Shown: piece by piece, positions 41,319 to 53,071 of the stretch
How the letters are laid out: each line of letters starts with the position of its first letter
Position numbering within the stretch: position 1 is the stretch's first letter
Origin: Cladosporium sp. IMV 00045
Taxonomy: Eukaryota > Ascomycota > Dothideomycetes > Cladosporiales > Cladosporiaceae
Assembly (NCBI GenBank): GCA_001931905.2
Contig: MSJI02000606.1
Coordinates: 1-64,000, forward strand
Length of the DNA stretch: 64,000 nt
Direction: 5' to 3'
Position numbers and translations under genes: made by a program
Notes under the pieces: generated by a model
What the model was told of the DNA's origin: nothing
Database searches by the model: none
What the model saw: only the letters and a program-made list of their open reading frames with translations

Positions 41319-41624
41319 TGGGCTGGAGGGGATGCGTGGAGGTGGTGGGAGACTTCACGAGGTGTTGCTGGAAAGTATCAAAACATGGTATGAGGAATGT
41401 TTGTGGCCAGACAAGTATCATTGCATGGATTGAGAGAGCTCATAGACTTGATCTCTTACTCACAGATAATCATCAATCATGGTATCGGGGACACTTGTCG
41501 GGCTGGCTGTGATTTCCACTCCAGGGAAGCCACTGACACGAATACTGTAAGTGACGTCTGCCATCAGACAAAAGTCTATCATTTAGATTGATCATTAAGC
41601 ACAAACTCCTTTCCTCAGAAGTAG
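41319..41624. other. Convergent 3' spacer
   Basis: 306 bp between the hypothetical gene and the MFS transporter stop. No gene is seen. Confidence 0.6.
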
Positions 41625-43366
41625 TCAAACACGCTCCACTCGCGAGTCAGCCGAAACCTTTCCCTCTCGACGCTCCTTCTCCCCATCCACAAACTCCCCC
41701 GGCGGCAGCGCATTGAGCTTCGCATTCCACCCCATCCACCAATGCCCACTGAACAACTCGCCCATCCGCTCCATCGGCACACCCTTCGTTTCGGGAGCCC
41801 AAAGGCCCAAAATGACGATACCAGCTCCGCAAATGAGCGACCAGAAAATGTACGCGCCCCACACGTCCAAGCTGACGAACATGTTCGGCGTCACGCGCAC
41901 CACGGCGAACTGGAAGAACCAATGCAGCGCCATGCTGGACGCGTAGCCCACACTCCGAATGCGCGTGGGGAACACTTCCGTGCCGTACAGGTACTGCACG
42001 GTGCAGAGGCCGATGCTCCAGCCGACGGCGTAGATGAAGACGGAGGCTATGGCGGCGTCGGACGCGGATTTGTTGTCTCCTGAGCTGGGCTGGTAGGCCA
42101 TGTAGACTGCCATGTAGATGTGCGCGGCGAGTTGGAGGCAGAGGCCGGTTAGGAAGCAGCGCCGGCGGCCGATGATGTCGATCAGGCCCCAGGCGAAGAT
42201 CATGGTGAAGACGAGTTTGACAATTCCGTAGGCGCCGGAGGAGATTAGGGAGCTGGATGAGCCGGTGATGCCGGCGTATTGGAAGATCTCGGGGATGTAG
42301 TACTGCCGAAGTCATTAGTGTGTTGTTCGTATGGGTGGATGTTGAGTCCACTTACTGTGATTCCGTTGCCGCCAGACCACTGCGCGACGGTCTGCATGGT
42401 CATGACTAGGAGATAGCGACTCCTGTAAGTCGGCACGGTCGTGATCTCTTTGATCACGTTCCAGAGCGACGTCGCGGCAAGGTCGGCAGCCTTCTCTCGT
42501 CTCTGTGCTTCGATCTGCTCAAACTCCTCCCGCACTGATTCATCGGTCGGGTTGGATCCGCGGAGGCGAGCCAGAGAGGCCAACGCCTCGTCGTAACGGT
42601 CTTGCGATGCGAGCCATCTGGGGGTGTCGCTCATCCACCATGAGCAGATGAAGGCGATACCCGTTGGGATGAGAGGGATGGCTTGTACGAGACGGTATTG
42701 CGTGCGAGTCGGTGCCATGTGCGCCTCGGCGCCATAGTTGACAAAGAAGCCTGTCGTGGAAAGTCAGATTCACACGTATCACAGAGACGTCTTATTGAGA
42801 CAACTCACCAAGCGTTAAGAAAGACAGCAGGACCACCATGTACAAGCTGACCATCAACCCACGCCTCTTCGCCGTTGCAATCTCCGCGAGGAAAAGAGGA
42901 GCGGTGACGGTCAGAGAGCCCGCGCCGAGACCACCAAAGATTCTCGCGAACAGCATGAACCCATAGATTCCGGACGAGAAGATCTGCATCAAGATCCCCG
43001 ACCCCCAAACGCATATCGCGAGCTGGTACGAGCGGAGTCTGCCAATGCGATCGTTGAGGACGATGGCCGCCAGCGACCCGAACGCAGCTCCCAACACGCC
43101 AAAAGACGAGATGTTGGCCTTCCGGTCTGCGAGTTCTGATGCTCGGCCCTCCCAATCCTCCTTGCCGAGTCGGAAGTCTTCGACGAACGATGGCAGCTTG
43201 GTGCTCGCCGAGAAGCCTCCCTCATCGTAGCCTGGTCTTGGATGTCAGTCTGGGCGTCCATATGTCGGAAGTTTTCGATATGGAGGAGTGATGACTCGCC
43301 TTTCGGGATGCCAGCGCAGGCGATGCAGGCCAAGGCGACATAGTAGTACCAATTCGCTCGTGCCAT
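41625..43366 (-). CDS. MFS sugar-type transporter, 4 exons, first intron GC-AG
   Basis: Exons 43300-43366, 42809-43231, 42356-42750 and 41625-42302, 520 residues, frame consistent throughout. The start MARANWYYYVALACIACAGI leads into GYDEGGFSAS, the helix-1/2 loop typical of fungal hexose-type permeases. Further family marks are NDRIGRLRSYQ (loop 2-3), RIFGGLGAGSLTVTAPLFLAE, the DTPRWLAS loop after helix 6, and DIIGRRRCFLTG (loop 8-9), followed by EVFPTRIRSVG. The C-terminus has APETKGVPMERMGELF. It predicts 12 helices in the plasma membrane and proton symport or facilitated uptake of a sugar or related polyol/acid. Intron 1 has a GC donor (AAAG|GCGAGT), chosen because no GT donor restores the conserved GYDEGGF junction. 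A divergent amidohydrolase lies about 770 bp upstream. Confidence 0.87.
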
Positions 43367-44139
43367 TGTCTTGCGTCCAGTGGATGAACGACTTTCTTGG
43401 TGGTTTCAACGCGTCCCTACAGCGGTCTTCTGGCACTTTATAAACCCCAGTGTTCTACCGTTGGACGACCCCGTGGAGGTCGGCACGAGAGGCACGGTCG
43501 TCTTGTTCATCAGTCTCCCCGCAACATTTGGAGAAATCTGGGGCGTGTTGATGGGAGGAAAACTTTATTTGAGGGAGAACGGACGATGACCGATTGGCCG
43601 AGTCGATGGGATAATCCACTGTTTCCTCTTGCCAATCTGCCTGACTTCGTAGCAGACGACGGCATGATGACTTTCCTTGGCGCTCAATGCTTGTATTCTT
43701 GCATGTCGTGTTGCTCTATAGAAGCACGACTGAAGGAATCTGCTTATGAGTAAGGCCTAATTCGTTCATCGGCCATCTATCTTCGAGTTCAAGCGTGTGC
43801 ATAACGACCGGAGAGCCACCGAAATCCCATTGGCCGACTGGGTCACCTCGGTCGTCGTCCGTCCTTAACGACAGGAAACCGATCAGATCATATGCGTGCG
43901 GCGTGCCGCTCTGCACGATTGTAATATGGATGCTCTTCTCACCGATGCCTCGAGCACTACTATCGGACCTTTGGCGAAGATGTCTCCACCGCTGCATGTC
44001 GAGCGGGTCAAGTCCGTCAGGTCGCCCCAAAATTGACCCCGTTCATGTCGACCCATTCCGGGTAAGGCGGATCTTAAAGGTCACACCTCTCTCCCAAGCT
44101 TCCTTCGATGCTTGTCTTGATTTACCTTTGCGTTCGTCC
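43367..44139. promoter_or_regulatory. Divergent promoter, MFS transporter and amidohydrolase
   Basis: On the transporter side a TATA-like TTTATAAA lies at 43437-43444, 71-78 bp before its ATG. Hexamers matching the CreA consensus SYGGRG are at 43445-43450 (minus strand), 43473-43478 and 43538-43543. That consensus is short and expected by chance about once per 250 bp over both strands, so carbon-catabolite control is only a suggestion. Confidence 0.35.
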
Positions 44140-45198
44140 ATGAGCAACACATCCAAAACATCAAGCAACATGCTCGGAGGCGCGGTGGGACACCTCTTCA
44201 GGGCTCTGCTTCATTCGTTTTACTCCGTTCTATGCCTCACGAGTATTGAGCCACAGGCATCTATTTCACTTCCTGGCAAAATTTCGAGTCTGGCTACAAC
44301 TCAACACCAGAGAAAGCAATCGAAACCCCAACGAAAGCGACCCGTTTCTAGCAGACTACCCGAGGAAACTTGGGATGGGCACATGCACATTATCGATCCC
44401 AGCCGGTATCCTCTGTCAGGAGATGCCGTCTACACCCCAAGCGTCCACTCGATGTGGGACGCGGTATCGTTCGAAGACACCGTCAGCATGAAAAACATCG
44501 TCGCGGTACAGCCTTCAATCTACGGCAACGACAACAGCGCAATCATCGACACTCTCAAAGCCCTCGGTCCCGATCGCTCACGAGGGGTAGTGGTGTTCGA
44601 CATATCAACAATCGACAACGCCACACTGCAAAAATGGCACTCTCTCGGCGTCCGAGGCGTGCGTCTGAACCTCGCATCAACAGGGAAAACGCCAGACATC
44701 GAAGCTTTCAAGCGCACGATCGAGAGCTACGCAGCCGTCGTCAGACCTTTCAATTGGATGGTGCAAATCTACATGTCTATGGACTTGCTCCCGGCGCTGG
44801 AGTCGACGATCAAAGAGCTCGGAGTGAAAGTGTGCCTCGACCACTTCGCTCAGCCGGCGAAGCCTTTGCATCCCACGACGAGCTCTTCTTTCGACCCTTA
44901 CGCCATCAATGGTTTCTCAACTCTGATCAGTCTTCTGAAGCACGGCAACACTTTTGTCAAATTCTCAGCGCCGTATCGCGTGAAGCTCGATTCGTATCAA
45001 CTCGACGCCGTGGCGAGGGAGATTCTTCGCGTGCGCAAGGAGCGGGCGGTTTTTGCTACGGATTGGCCTCATACGAGGTTTGAAGGGCTGGATATCAAGC
45101 CGTTTGAGGAGCAATGTTTGGAATGGGCTGAGGAAGCTGGTTGTGTTGATGAATTGTTTTCTGGTAATGCGAAGGTGCTTTGGGATGTTCGTGGTTGA
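44140..45198 (+). CDS. Amidohydrolase-2 family metal-dependent hydrolase (PDC/lactone hydrolase-like)
   Basis: About 352 residues from the ATG at 44140. The frame is open further upstream to 43795, but that part is not family-like, so the start is uncertain and a 5' intron is possible. The enzyme domain begins at about residue 74 with LPEETWDGHMHIID, giving the HxH metal site. It continues with the VQPSIYGNDNS strand, GVRGVRLNL, CLDHFAQP, FVKFSAPYR and the final FATDWPHTR with the catalytic Asp. This set fits the amidohydrolase-2 (PF04909) TIM-barrel enzymes related to 2-pyrone-4,6-dicarboxylate lactonase. The likely substrate is a lactone or aromatic-ring-derived acid; the exact one is unknown. 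The divergent transporter suggests uptake and breakdown of one carbon source. Confidence 0.8.
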   Translation: MSNTSKTSSNMLGGAVGHLFRALLHSFYSVLCLTSIEPQASISLPGKISSLATTQHQRKQSKPQRKRPVSSRLPEETWDGHMHIIDPSRYPLSGDAVYTPSVHSMWDAVSFEDTVSMKNIVAVQPSIYGNDNSAIIDTLKALGPDRSRGVVVFDISTIDNATLQKWHSLGVRGVRLNLASTGKTPDIEAFKRTIESYAAVVRPFNWMVQIYMSMDLLPALESTIKELGVKVCLDHFAQPAKPLHPTTSSSFDPYAINGFSTLISLLKHGNTFVKFSAPYRVKLDSYQLDAVAREILRVRKERAVFATDWPHTRFEGLDIKPFEEQCLEWAEEAGCVDELFSGNAKVLWDVRG

Positions 45199-46064
45199 GG
45201 TTGTTGGATCGTTGTGCAAACTCTCGCGTGTACATGTTTCTCTTAGATTAGAATAGACTTATGACATTGAACGATCTATCTCACTTATCACACCCATATC
45301 ACGGATTTCCGCTCTAACGAAGACATCTCGACTTTCTCAAAAAGTACCCGAGGGGGCACCGAACATCGAACACCTCAGCAACCCACCGAATCACCCCCTC
45401 CCACCAACCTGCACCACCCCCATCCCTCAACGTATCCATCTCGGACGATCGCCGAACGCACCGATATAGAGGGGTGCCATATCGCTACCATGCGGTCCCA
45501 CCTATATTCTATTGCGCCAGCATAGTCCGGCTGAATCCACCACGCACGGCCAGACATTCATCCGGCCACATCACCATCTTGATATCCGATACCTCGATAA
45601 GCAGAGGCCACTTGGCGGGCGACTCTTGACGCTCGGCGATCGTCCGTCTGTCGTCCTTCGCTTTGCGGTGTTACCAAGTTTATGGGCAGTGCATGTATTG
45701 CTTGTGGCTTGGGAGATATTGTTGGGGAGGGGAGTCGGGATGTTTGCGAGGATACGTGTATCAAGCGTGAGTCTATTGCAAACGCTCGATATTCTCAAGC
45801 CCGTTCTTCTTTGATTTAAAGCAACGATTCACCACATATACCACCACCGCAGAGAAACCGAATATTGCTCGTTTGACCCATTTTGAAAGATCTACGTAGC
45901 CAAAGCAAAAAGTAGACAGCCATTTGGGAGAGAATAGGATCCTAGTAAGCTCAATCGACAACTGAGGGACGTTCCTCGAACACAAAAGACAATTGTCTAT
46001 CAATCCGATCGTCACACAACGAGAAATCTCCGCCCGACAACAACCCAAGCACACAAAACGAAAC
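45199..46064. other. Spacer, 866 bp
   Basis: No gene is supported. The right end is the promoter and 5' UTR of the mitochondrial carrier gene (A/C-rich near 46020-46064). Confidence 0.5.
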
Positions 46065-47007
46065 ATGGAAAAACCCTCAACCCCAATCAGCATCCTAGCA
46101 GGAGCAGCAGCAGGCGGTTGCGAAACCATGGTGACGGTACGCACTCTCCCCAAATTTCACTTCCAACCCAAGCTCAACCCACCCCCATCCCTAACCTCCC
46201 ATCTAGTACCCAATCGAATACCTCAAAACGCGCCTCCAACTCCCCACAACCACTGCCCCTCCCCCCTCCACCCTCACCATCCTCCGCAGCACCCTCGCCG
46301 CCTCCGGCCTAGCTGGCCTCTACTCCGGCTGCTCCGCTTTGGCGCTCAGCAACATGTGCAAATCGGGGATTCGCTTCCTCGGCTTCGAAACCGCGCGGTC
46401 GAATTTACCAGCTCTCTTTCCCGCGCTGCAAAACAGTCCAATGCTCAGCGTGTACGCGGGCCTGTGCGCGGGAGTGGCGGAGAGTGTGCTTGTCGTCACG
46501 CCGGGGGAGGCGGTGAAGACGCGGGTTGTCGATGCTGCTGCTGCGGGGAAGGAGGGGGGAAGGTCGTCGACCGCGCAGCTCGTGAGGAGCATGGTGAGGC
46601 AGGAAGGCGTGTTTGCTTTCTGGCGGGGTTTGGCGCCCGTGGTGTGCAAGCAGGGGACGAACAGCGCGGTGCGGTTCTCGACTTTTGGCGCGTTGAAGGA
46701 TTTTTTGGGGAGGTCTGAGACAGTTAGGAATGCGAGTCCGGCCGTGGTGACTTTTGCGGCGGGCGCGGGGAGTGGGGTTGTTACTGTTTATGCGAGCATG
46801 CCGTTTGATAATCTCAAGACGAGGGTGCAGACGGGGAGGCTGGGAGGGGTGGGGATGCTCGCTTGTGCGAGGGGGATGTTGCGGGATGAGGGTTTGGGGG
46901 TTTTCTGGAAGGCGACGACGCCGAGGCTGTTGAGGCTTACGTTGAGTAGCTCGATTACGTTCACCGTGTATGATTATGTCGTGCGGATGAGTCGGCTGAG
47001 CGGGTAG
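46065..47007 (+). CDS. Mitochondrial carrier, citrate/tricarboxylate transporter type, 2 exons
   Basis: Exons 46065-46136 and 46207-47007, 290 residues, the standard length of the family; the intron is 70 bp, GT-AG, phase 0. Three solute-carrier repeats are visible through their signatures: YPIEYLKTR directly after the splice site, TPGEAVKTRVVDAA in repeat two and MPFDNLKTRVQTG in repeat three. The beginning ISILAGAAAGGCETMVT is the usual first helix. The second-repeat signature and overall layout resemble the citrate carrier (Ctp1) group, which exchanges citrate across the inner mitochondrial membrane. Substrate assignment rests on this similarity only. Translating the long unspliced frame would lose the first signature. 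Confidence 0.85.
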
Positions 47008-47265
47008 AAGGGGGGAGGGGCAGGTGAGGTCGAGATTGAGTATGGGTGAAAAGGCGTGTTAGCGATGGGTTGCAGGGTAGATCTTCGACGGGGCCGCTGA
47101 GATGCAGGCATCGGATTTTAAGACTTTTGTCAAAAATATACACTAGACGAGTAGTAAGCCCGTCAGAGCCGATGACGAGCCATGTATGAAAAGACTCAAA
47201 TTCACACACAGCCACGAGAGGTGTCCGCCAGTATCAGCACAACATCCACCTCAAGAGCGCCATGC

Positions 47266-49470
47266 CTAATACCAAGGCTTATCCAGATCAATATCGACTC
47301 CAGCGTTGACATTAGCCGAAATCGGCTCCAGCTCAGGTAGCATACTGAAGAAATCCGGAGGGATATCCAAAGCATCAAAATCCGGCACAGCAAAAGCGAC
47401 CGGGTCCTGACCGCCGCTTCCGCCGGCCCAGCCCTGCTCGTTGTTCTGGTTACCAGTCATCTCCTCGTCGGACTTTTGCCAGGCGAAATTGGGCAGACCG
47501 GACATGTGGTAAGAGCCGTCCATGTTTCGCGCTATCAGGTTCGAGTCCAGGACTTGGAGTTCGCGGTAGATCAGGACTAGTGCTGAGCCGATGACTGGGG
47601 GATGACGGTCAGTACGATGATAGGACGTTTGTTGGTAGAGTGAATAGCTCACCAGGACTCGTGGCTTTTATCCGCTCGAGCGCGTCAACGCAGAACTTGA
47701 GGCTGTCCATGGCCTGGGAGGAGAAGTCTTTCGTGGCCTGGACCTGCAGCAGAAACACCGATGCTGCGATGTAGACGGAATAGGCTTGGGAGGTGATGAT
47801 GTGGCCGTCGCCGAAAGATTTCGTGAAGAAGATGAAGATTATCAAGATGGCATTGGCTGATTCGAGGCATTGCCGTAGATGATGTCCGTTCTGGGGATCG
47901 TCGGCGTCGTCTTGTTTGCCATAGGTGGTGAGCAAGGGTCGATGTAGAAGTATTTGCGTGGTGTGATAGAGGAGGCTGCAGGGGGTCAGCATACATGCTC
48001 TCATGTTCCAAGTCATGCCATTGCTTACTTGAGTGTGATAATATGACTAGGTGGGCATTGTTCAGGAAGTGAGTGAACAGTCACCGTGAGATGCGGAGGA
48101 AGTCTTTCGTGCCATGTTCTTAGTCTCTCACCCTCATCAAGCGCGCATTTAGCAACTTCGGCGAGCGTGCTTTCCTTCACCGGATTATACATAGTGACTA
48201 GTATCCCGTTCAAAATCTTGGCCAGTGCACACGTGTTGATGAAACACGAAGTGGTGTATGCCTGAGTTGGCGGATAGCTGCGGGCATGTGCCTGATCGAG
48301 TCCCTGTGGTATCCACGTATCGATCTCACCGGTGTCGTCTAAAACGTGCAGCGACGGACTCACAGACGTTTCCTGTATCACTGGGAGTCTGCCCAGATAC
48401 AAGGAGATGATCTTGTCCCAGAAGTAGCAAGCCCAGAACAGCCGACTGCGTATCTCGATGTCTTCAACGGAAAGTTGCACACCTCGAGCATACCTACGGC
48501 CGTCGAAGACTATGCCCAGATCTACGATCAATCGAAAGGCCATGCCACTGTATAACCATGCTTGAGTTAGATTACCTGCTCCGCATTCTTGAGCGCTGAG
48601 CAAAAGCAATGCCTCAACTGTAGGGATGCTGGGTGCGCCAGACTGCAAAGCATCCATCAAGCCGGCTCGTGCTTGTCGGCCAAACAAAGCACCGCCTTCG
48701 AATGGCTCAAGCAAATGAACCATACGGCTGTCTGCTTTTGCCCACCGGACAGCGTGCGCCAGGACGGCGTTAAGCAAAAGGACAGAGCAATACGGGCCAT
48801 TGCTCTGGAGATCACGCGTGAAGGTAGGTCGATATACAAAGTTAAAAACAGGTTGTATCCAGCACCAGTGCAAGTCCAGTAGGATCTGAATTGCCTCTGG
48901 AAGGTTGGACAATTTCTCGAGGGCTCGTTCCGTCCAGGCTCGATTGATGAGCTCCTGTTTGGCCTGCTCGGTATTGTGGTCAGACGTAGATGTCGGTTCA
49001 TGAGGCTCGGCAGGACCAGAGACGCCTAGATTCATGAAGCTGGTGCGGCCATGGAAAGAGATGTGCCCATGATTGTGCCTTGTCAGGCTTGGGACATTCG
49101 TGGTGGGTTCTCCGGGCACATCTGGAGACGAGACGTCCGGTGTGGAGACAACCGACTTGGGCTCCTGGCCTTTTGCCTTTGCAAGCTCGGCTTCGAGGAA
49201 TGTTATACGTTCTTCGAGCCTGTTGGTATGGGATATTGATGGTGCCCTGTGGGGTTTCTGCTGTCAGATCTGGGGTGCAAGGCAAGCCAAGGAGCGATGT
49301 CGGGCTTCTTACAATTTGTATGTACAGGTATTATCGCCTCTCGCCGCACACCTAGCACATATCGGGTGGCCGCCATCACACTTCACTTTTCGGCGTCTGC
49401 ATGATTCGCAGGAGAAGGCGCTCTTCTTTCGGATACCGTCCGAGTTCGATTTGGCGTCAAGTGGGGGCAT
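47266..49470 (-). CDS. Zn2Cys6 transcription factor with fungal_trans domain, 4 exons
   Basis: Exons 49313-49470, 48029-49219, 47653-47975 and 47266-47594, 666 residues; all introns are GT-AG and the frame closes. The binuclear zinc cluster spans about residues 21-49: CESCRRRKVKC, then CARCAARGDNTC, spacing C-x2-C-x6-C-x6-C-x2-C-x7-C. A short coiled-coil linker starts in exon 2 (LEERITFLEAELAKAKGQE). The middle homology (fungal_trans) region lies at about 150-420, with WIQPVFNFVYRPTF, SAQECGAGNLTQAWLYSGMA, IRSRLFWACYFWDK and ILLHRPLL. The C-terminus is acidic with several aromatic residues, a plausible activation region. It sits convergently to the citrate-type carrier and near a transporter and a hydrolase, so it could be a pathway-specific regulator. 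The target genes are unknown. Confidence 0.87.
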
Positions 49471-50016
49471 GTTGGAGTGGGTACGTGTAGCAAAGCAACA
49501 TGACGAGGATCAATCTCGAAAGTGAGGAGAAGGTATTGTTGGATAGAAGATCATGTACGTGCACCTGATATATGTCTGCCGGGAAGAAGATGCGTGCGGA
49601 GCAAGCGGGTTGTACCGGAAGTGGATTGATGGTATTGAGAATGGATGTCCGCTCAAAATGATGATTTTCCGGGCTGTTCCATGACGTGTGCCCATACAGT
49701 TATATCAATTGGATATTGTAGAGACCATTGCCGTCGTTACGCGTTGTGTTCATCAATTTATGAGGAGATATGCCCGATTTATGTGAGGACTGACATCCAC
49801 AACAAGAGGAGAGAAATGAAGTCAGAGGCCCAGATCTCTCCGGGATTCGGGTAACTTGACCGGTGCAGCAAGAAGGCACGCGTCGGGGCGCTAACCTTCA
49901 GGCTGAGAGCTGCCACTATCCGAACAGCACGTGAGAGGCTTGAGTGAAGCTACACCTCCCAAAGACATAATCCCTCCACCAGCCAGCCTTACACACACAG
50001 GTGGATATATACCACA
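49471..50016. promoter_or_regulatory. Divergent promoter, Zn2Cys6 factor and Pam17
   Basis: About 546 bp with no gene. No strong motif was identified. Confidence 0.5.
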
Positions 50017-50815
50017 ATGGCCGCTCCTTCAATCGCCAGGAGCAACTGCCTCCGTGCTGCCACCAGCTTCAGCCGCGCGACCTTCGCTGCCCCGACGCCT
50101 TCAAAAGCCTTCTTCACCACCTCATCAGCGCCCATCAAACAGCTTCGCGCCGCCAACATCCAATGCGCCAGCCCTTCCATTCCTTCAATCACTTCCAGAC
50201 TAGCCAGCAGCCGCCTGCCTGTGACTCTCAAGCCCCAATCAGCCAGACATGCCTCGACTGCCCAGACCGCAGCTTCCACGCAGACTCCCGAGATCTTGAC
50301 GTGGAACCGCTTCTTCGACCTTAGGCGCAAGAGGCGCTTCATCAACCTCGGTGCCTCCATTATCACCGCCACCATCACCGTCGGCCTTGCGGCGCCGATC
50401 ATCGCCAACCAGGACATCGACACTTGGGGCGCGCAGATCTCCGGCATGGACCCGTTCGTGGTGCTGGGTGTGACTACCTTCACCGTGGCCATTGGAGGGT
50501 GGATGTGCGGACCGACTTTTGGCACTGCTGCTTTCAAGCTTTGGGCTGGCAGGAGAGGATGGAACGCGGCGATTGCTCAAGTGGGTTGTCACTTGCGATG
50601 GTCGTGATCTTGTGCGGTATACTGACAATTCTCAACAGAAGGAGAAGAGCTTCTACGCTCGCATCAAGCGCTACCGCGCTGACCCCTCCGCGAGTAGCCC
50701 GCAGAACCCGATTCCCGACTACTACGGCGAGAAGATTGCCAGCGTCAAGGACTACAGGCGCTGGTTGAAGGACCAGCGCACCTTCAACCGCAAGAAGGAC
50801 AGGAGCTTCATCTAA
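50017..50815 (+). CDS. PAM17: Presequence translocase-associated motor subunit Pam17, 2 exons
   Basis: Exons 50017-50580 and 50639-50815, 246 residues; the intron is 58 bp. The N-terminus (about 1-80) is rich in Ala, Ser and Arg without acids, a mitochondrial presequence. The mature part begins around LTWNRFFDLRRKRRFINLG, the Pam17 hallmark. Two membrane helices follow (about 112-135 and 148-170, containing PFVVLGVTTFTVAIGGW). Then comes GPTFGTAAFKLWAGRRG and, in exon 2, KEKSFYARIKRYRADPS and GEKIASVKDYRRWLKDQR. Pam17 is an inner-membrane protein that organises the import motor at the TIM23 complex. Skipping the intron would truncate the conserved C-terminal domain. Confidence 0.92.
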
Positions 50816-51113
50816 GATAGGGAAAGAAGGGTGTCGAATCTTATCCACGACGTCAGAAGGCTGGTGACTGAATTGTAAGAGAAATCGATGTTTGCATTAT
50901 AGGGAAAATTCTTTGCTGGAGCATGGCGAAAGAGGCGTTTTTCATTTTCGAATCCAGGCACTCCGACTTATTATCTGGATGGTCACACTCAAAAGGTAGC
51001 TGGATAAAAAGAAACTTAACACTGTATGTACAACTATTGGCGAAGACATACCAAAAACTCGCCTTGTTAAAAAATCTACAAGCTCAACTCTCCAACTCGC
51101 TCACACTCTCCCA
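50816..51113. other. Convergent 3' spacer
   Basis: 298 bp between Pam17 and the alcohol dehydrogenase stop; AT-rich, no gene seen. Confidence 0.6.
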
Positions 51114-52217
51114 TCAAAACTTGGCACCCAGCTCTTTCTCCTTCTTGATCTGCTCCTCATCCACCACGATCACGGCTTTCCCCTGGGTCTTGCCACCATG
51201 AACCATCTCCACCAAATCCTCAATCTTATCCAGCCCATAGAACGGATTCGTCCTCACCGTCACCCCATGCTCCGCAACACACTTCAACATCCCCTTCGAC
51301 TCCTCCGGCGAGCAAATCAACGACCCCCTCACCCTGACATCCCGAAAGATAATCTCCGGAAACGGAATCTGCACCTCGTCCGGCTGCGCAATCTGCACCA
51401 TCAGCCCATGCATCTTGGTAACCGCACACGCCAACCCCGCCGCCTCTGGCGCATCACTCAGATTCACCGTAGCATCCGCCCCCCTTCCGCCCGTCACCTC
51501 CTGCACAGCCTTCACAACCTCCTCCTTCCCCTTCCGTGCATCCACAACCACATCCGCCCCATACTCCCTGGAAAGCCGCAGTCCCTCCTCCCTCGCCTCA
51601 ACACCCACGACCTTCAACCCCAGCGCCCTCGCAAACTGAATCCCCAAATGTCCCAACCCGCCCCCACTCCCCACCAACGCAACCCACTCCCCCGCCACCA
51701 GCCCCGTCTGCAGCACAGCACGCCAAACCGTCCTCCCCGCGCAAGCCAGCGGCGCCGCGCTGAGAAAACTCACCTCATCCGGCAGAAGCGTCGTACTCCT
51801 CGAATCTACCCGCACATAATCGGCAAAACACCCCTGCGTCGTGACACCCACGTGCCCCTCGATGTGCGTGCAGTACTGCAGCTGCGTTTCCGGCCCAAGG
51901 CAGTCGGCGCAGCTCCCGCAGGGATGCAGGGGGAGGCCGCACATGACGCGGTCGCCGGGGGAGAAGGCTGTGACGGCGGAGCCGAAGGCGACGACCGTGC
52001 CGGCGCCTTCGTGCGAGGCGGTCAGGGGGAGGGGAGAGGCGAAGACGCCGGCTTGCACCATACTGTCGGTGTGGCAGTTGGAGGCTACTGCGACTTTGAC
52101 GAGGAGGTCGTGAGGGGCTAGGGTGCTGGGGACGGGGATGGTGGTGATTTGGTAGGGTTGGTTGTAGGAGATTACGCGGATGGCACGCATTTCGGAGGGG
52201 AGCTGGGGGGTAGCCAT
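51114..52217 (-). CDS. Zinc-dependent alcohol dehydrogenase (MDR family)
   Basis: Single exon, 367 residues. The catalytic zinc Cys and His lie in NCHTDSMVQAG (about 47-57) and the glutamate motif in TASHEGAGTVV (about 67-77). The structural zinc loop CGSCADC ending LQYC is at about 100-117. The NAD(P) Rossmann motif GSGGGLGHLGIQFA is at about 183-196, where the extra glycines fit the fungal ADH class. It oxidises primary alcohols or reduces aldehydes in the cytosol; the cofactor is probably NAD, inferred from family and not proved. Codon use is strongly GC-biased on the coding strand, and the antisense strand shows a 307-codon shadow frame that is not a gene. Confidence 0.88.
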   Translation of the reverse strand: MATPQLPSEMRAIRVISYNQPYQITTIPVPSTLAPHDLLVKVAVASNCHTDSMVQAGVFASPLPLTASHEGAGTVVAFGSAVTAFSPGDRVMCGLPLHPCGSCADCLGPETQLQYCTHIEGHVGVTTQGCFADYVRVDSRSTTLLPDEVSFLSAAPLACAGRTVWRAVLQTGLVAGEWVALVGSGGGLGHLGIQFARALGLKVVGVEAREEGLRLSREYGADVVVDARKGKEEVVKAVQEVTGGRGADATVNLSDAPEAAGLACAVTKMHGLMVQIAQPDEVQIPFPEIIFRDVRVRGSLICSPEESKGMLKCVAEHGVTVRTNPFYGLDKIEDLVEMVHGGKTQGKAVIVVDEEQIKKEKELGAKF

Positions 52218-53071
52218 TGTGGGTGTTGTGTTGAGTTGTGTCGATGGTGGTGATGGTGTTGATGTTCAAAGCCGATGTTCCAAAGTCGACGTCAATGAAT
52301 TACTTTGCGGACAACGTTTCTGCAAGAAGGTTTGTCTCTCACGATTGAGAAAACAAACAACGACTCTTCCCACCCTCTTCTATTATTACAAATTTCCTAC
52401 CTCGCCTACCTCACGAAAGCTGAAGTCCAGACGGGAATAAAACCATCATAGAGTTCACGATGAAAGTGGGGTGAGAGCTCCAGCCATCCTAAAATCCGCG
52501 GGCCTTTGTCGTCATGGGGCTGATGATGAGGGAGTGGAGTGGAAGTTTTGGGTCGATCAGGGTTCAGCTTCACAATGCCAATTTGAGTTTCATGCTTCAC
52601 AATCGCTTTCATTGCTAGAACTCAGAATCAGCCGGTGAGGTTCATGGAATGACTGGGCTAATGGACGTGTGCTGTATTTGGCGAAAGGCTCCTCTAGGCA
52701 AAGCTCCTGTCACGCGTGCATGTCAATGCACACGTTCAGTTGTAGAGCGGTGAAAGTTCAGTGTGAAAAATAATGAGAAAATGATCATCGTGAAGTGTAG
52801 GGAATGATTTTGCCGTTAGTCGTGATTGTAGTACTAATGTAACAGCCCAAGCCAAGCCATACGAACAGTACGAGATGAAAACAGACCGGGGGAAACGGGG
52901 AAAACAAAAAGCAAAGGGGTATCAAAGTCGCCTGCCCACAAGGGCAGCCGTCAGGCTTTATCGTAGCCATTGAAGAAGTAAAATGCAGAGCTTTTTGTTT
53001 TCGTCAAACGGATTTTTCAGATCGCGAGGGAATGGTCACTGTTACTCAAGAGCGAGGAGACCACGCCGAGC
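52218..53071. other. Spacer, 854 bp
   Basis: Left: promoter of the minus-strand dehydrogenase. Right: 3' region of the minus-strand Zn2Cys6 gene. No gene is supported. Confidence 0.5.
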
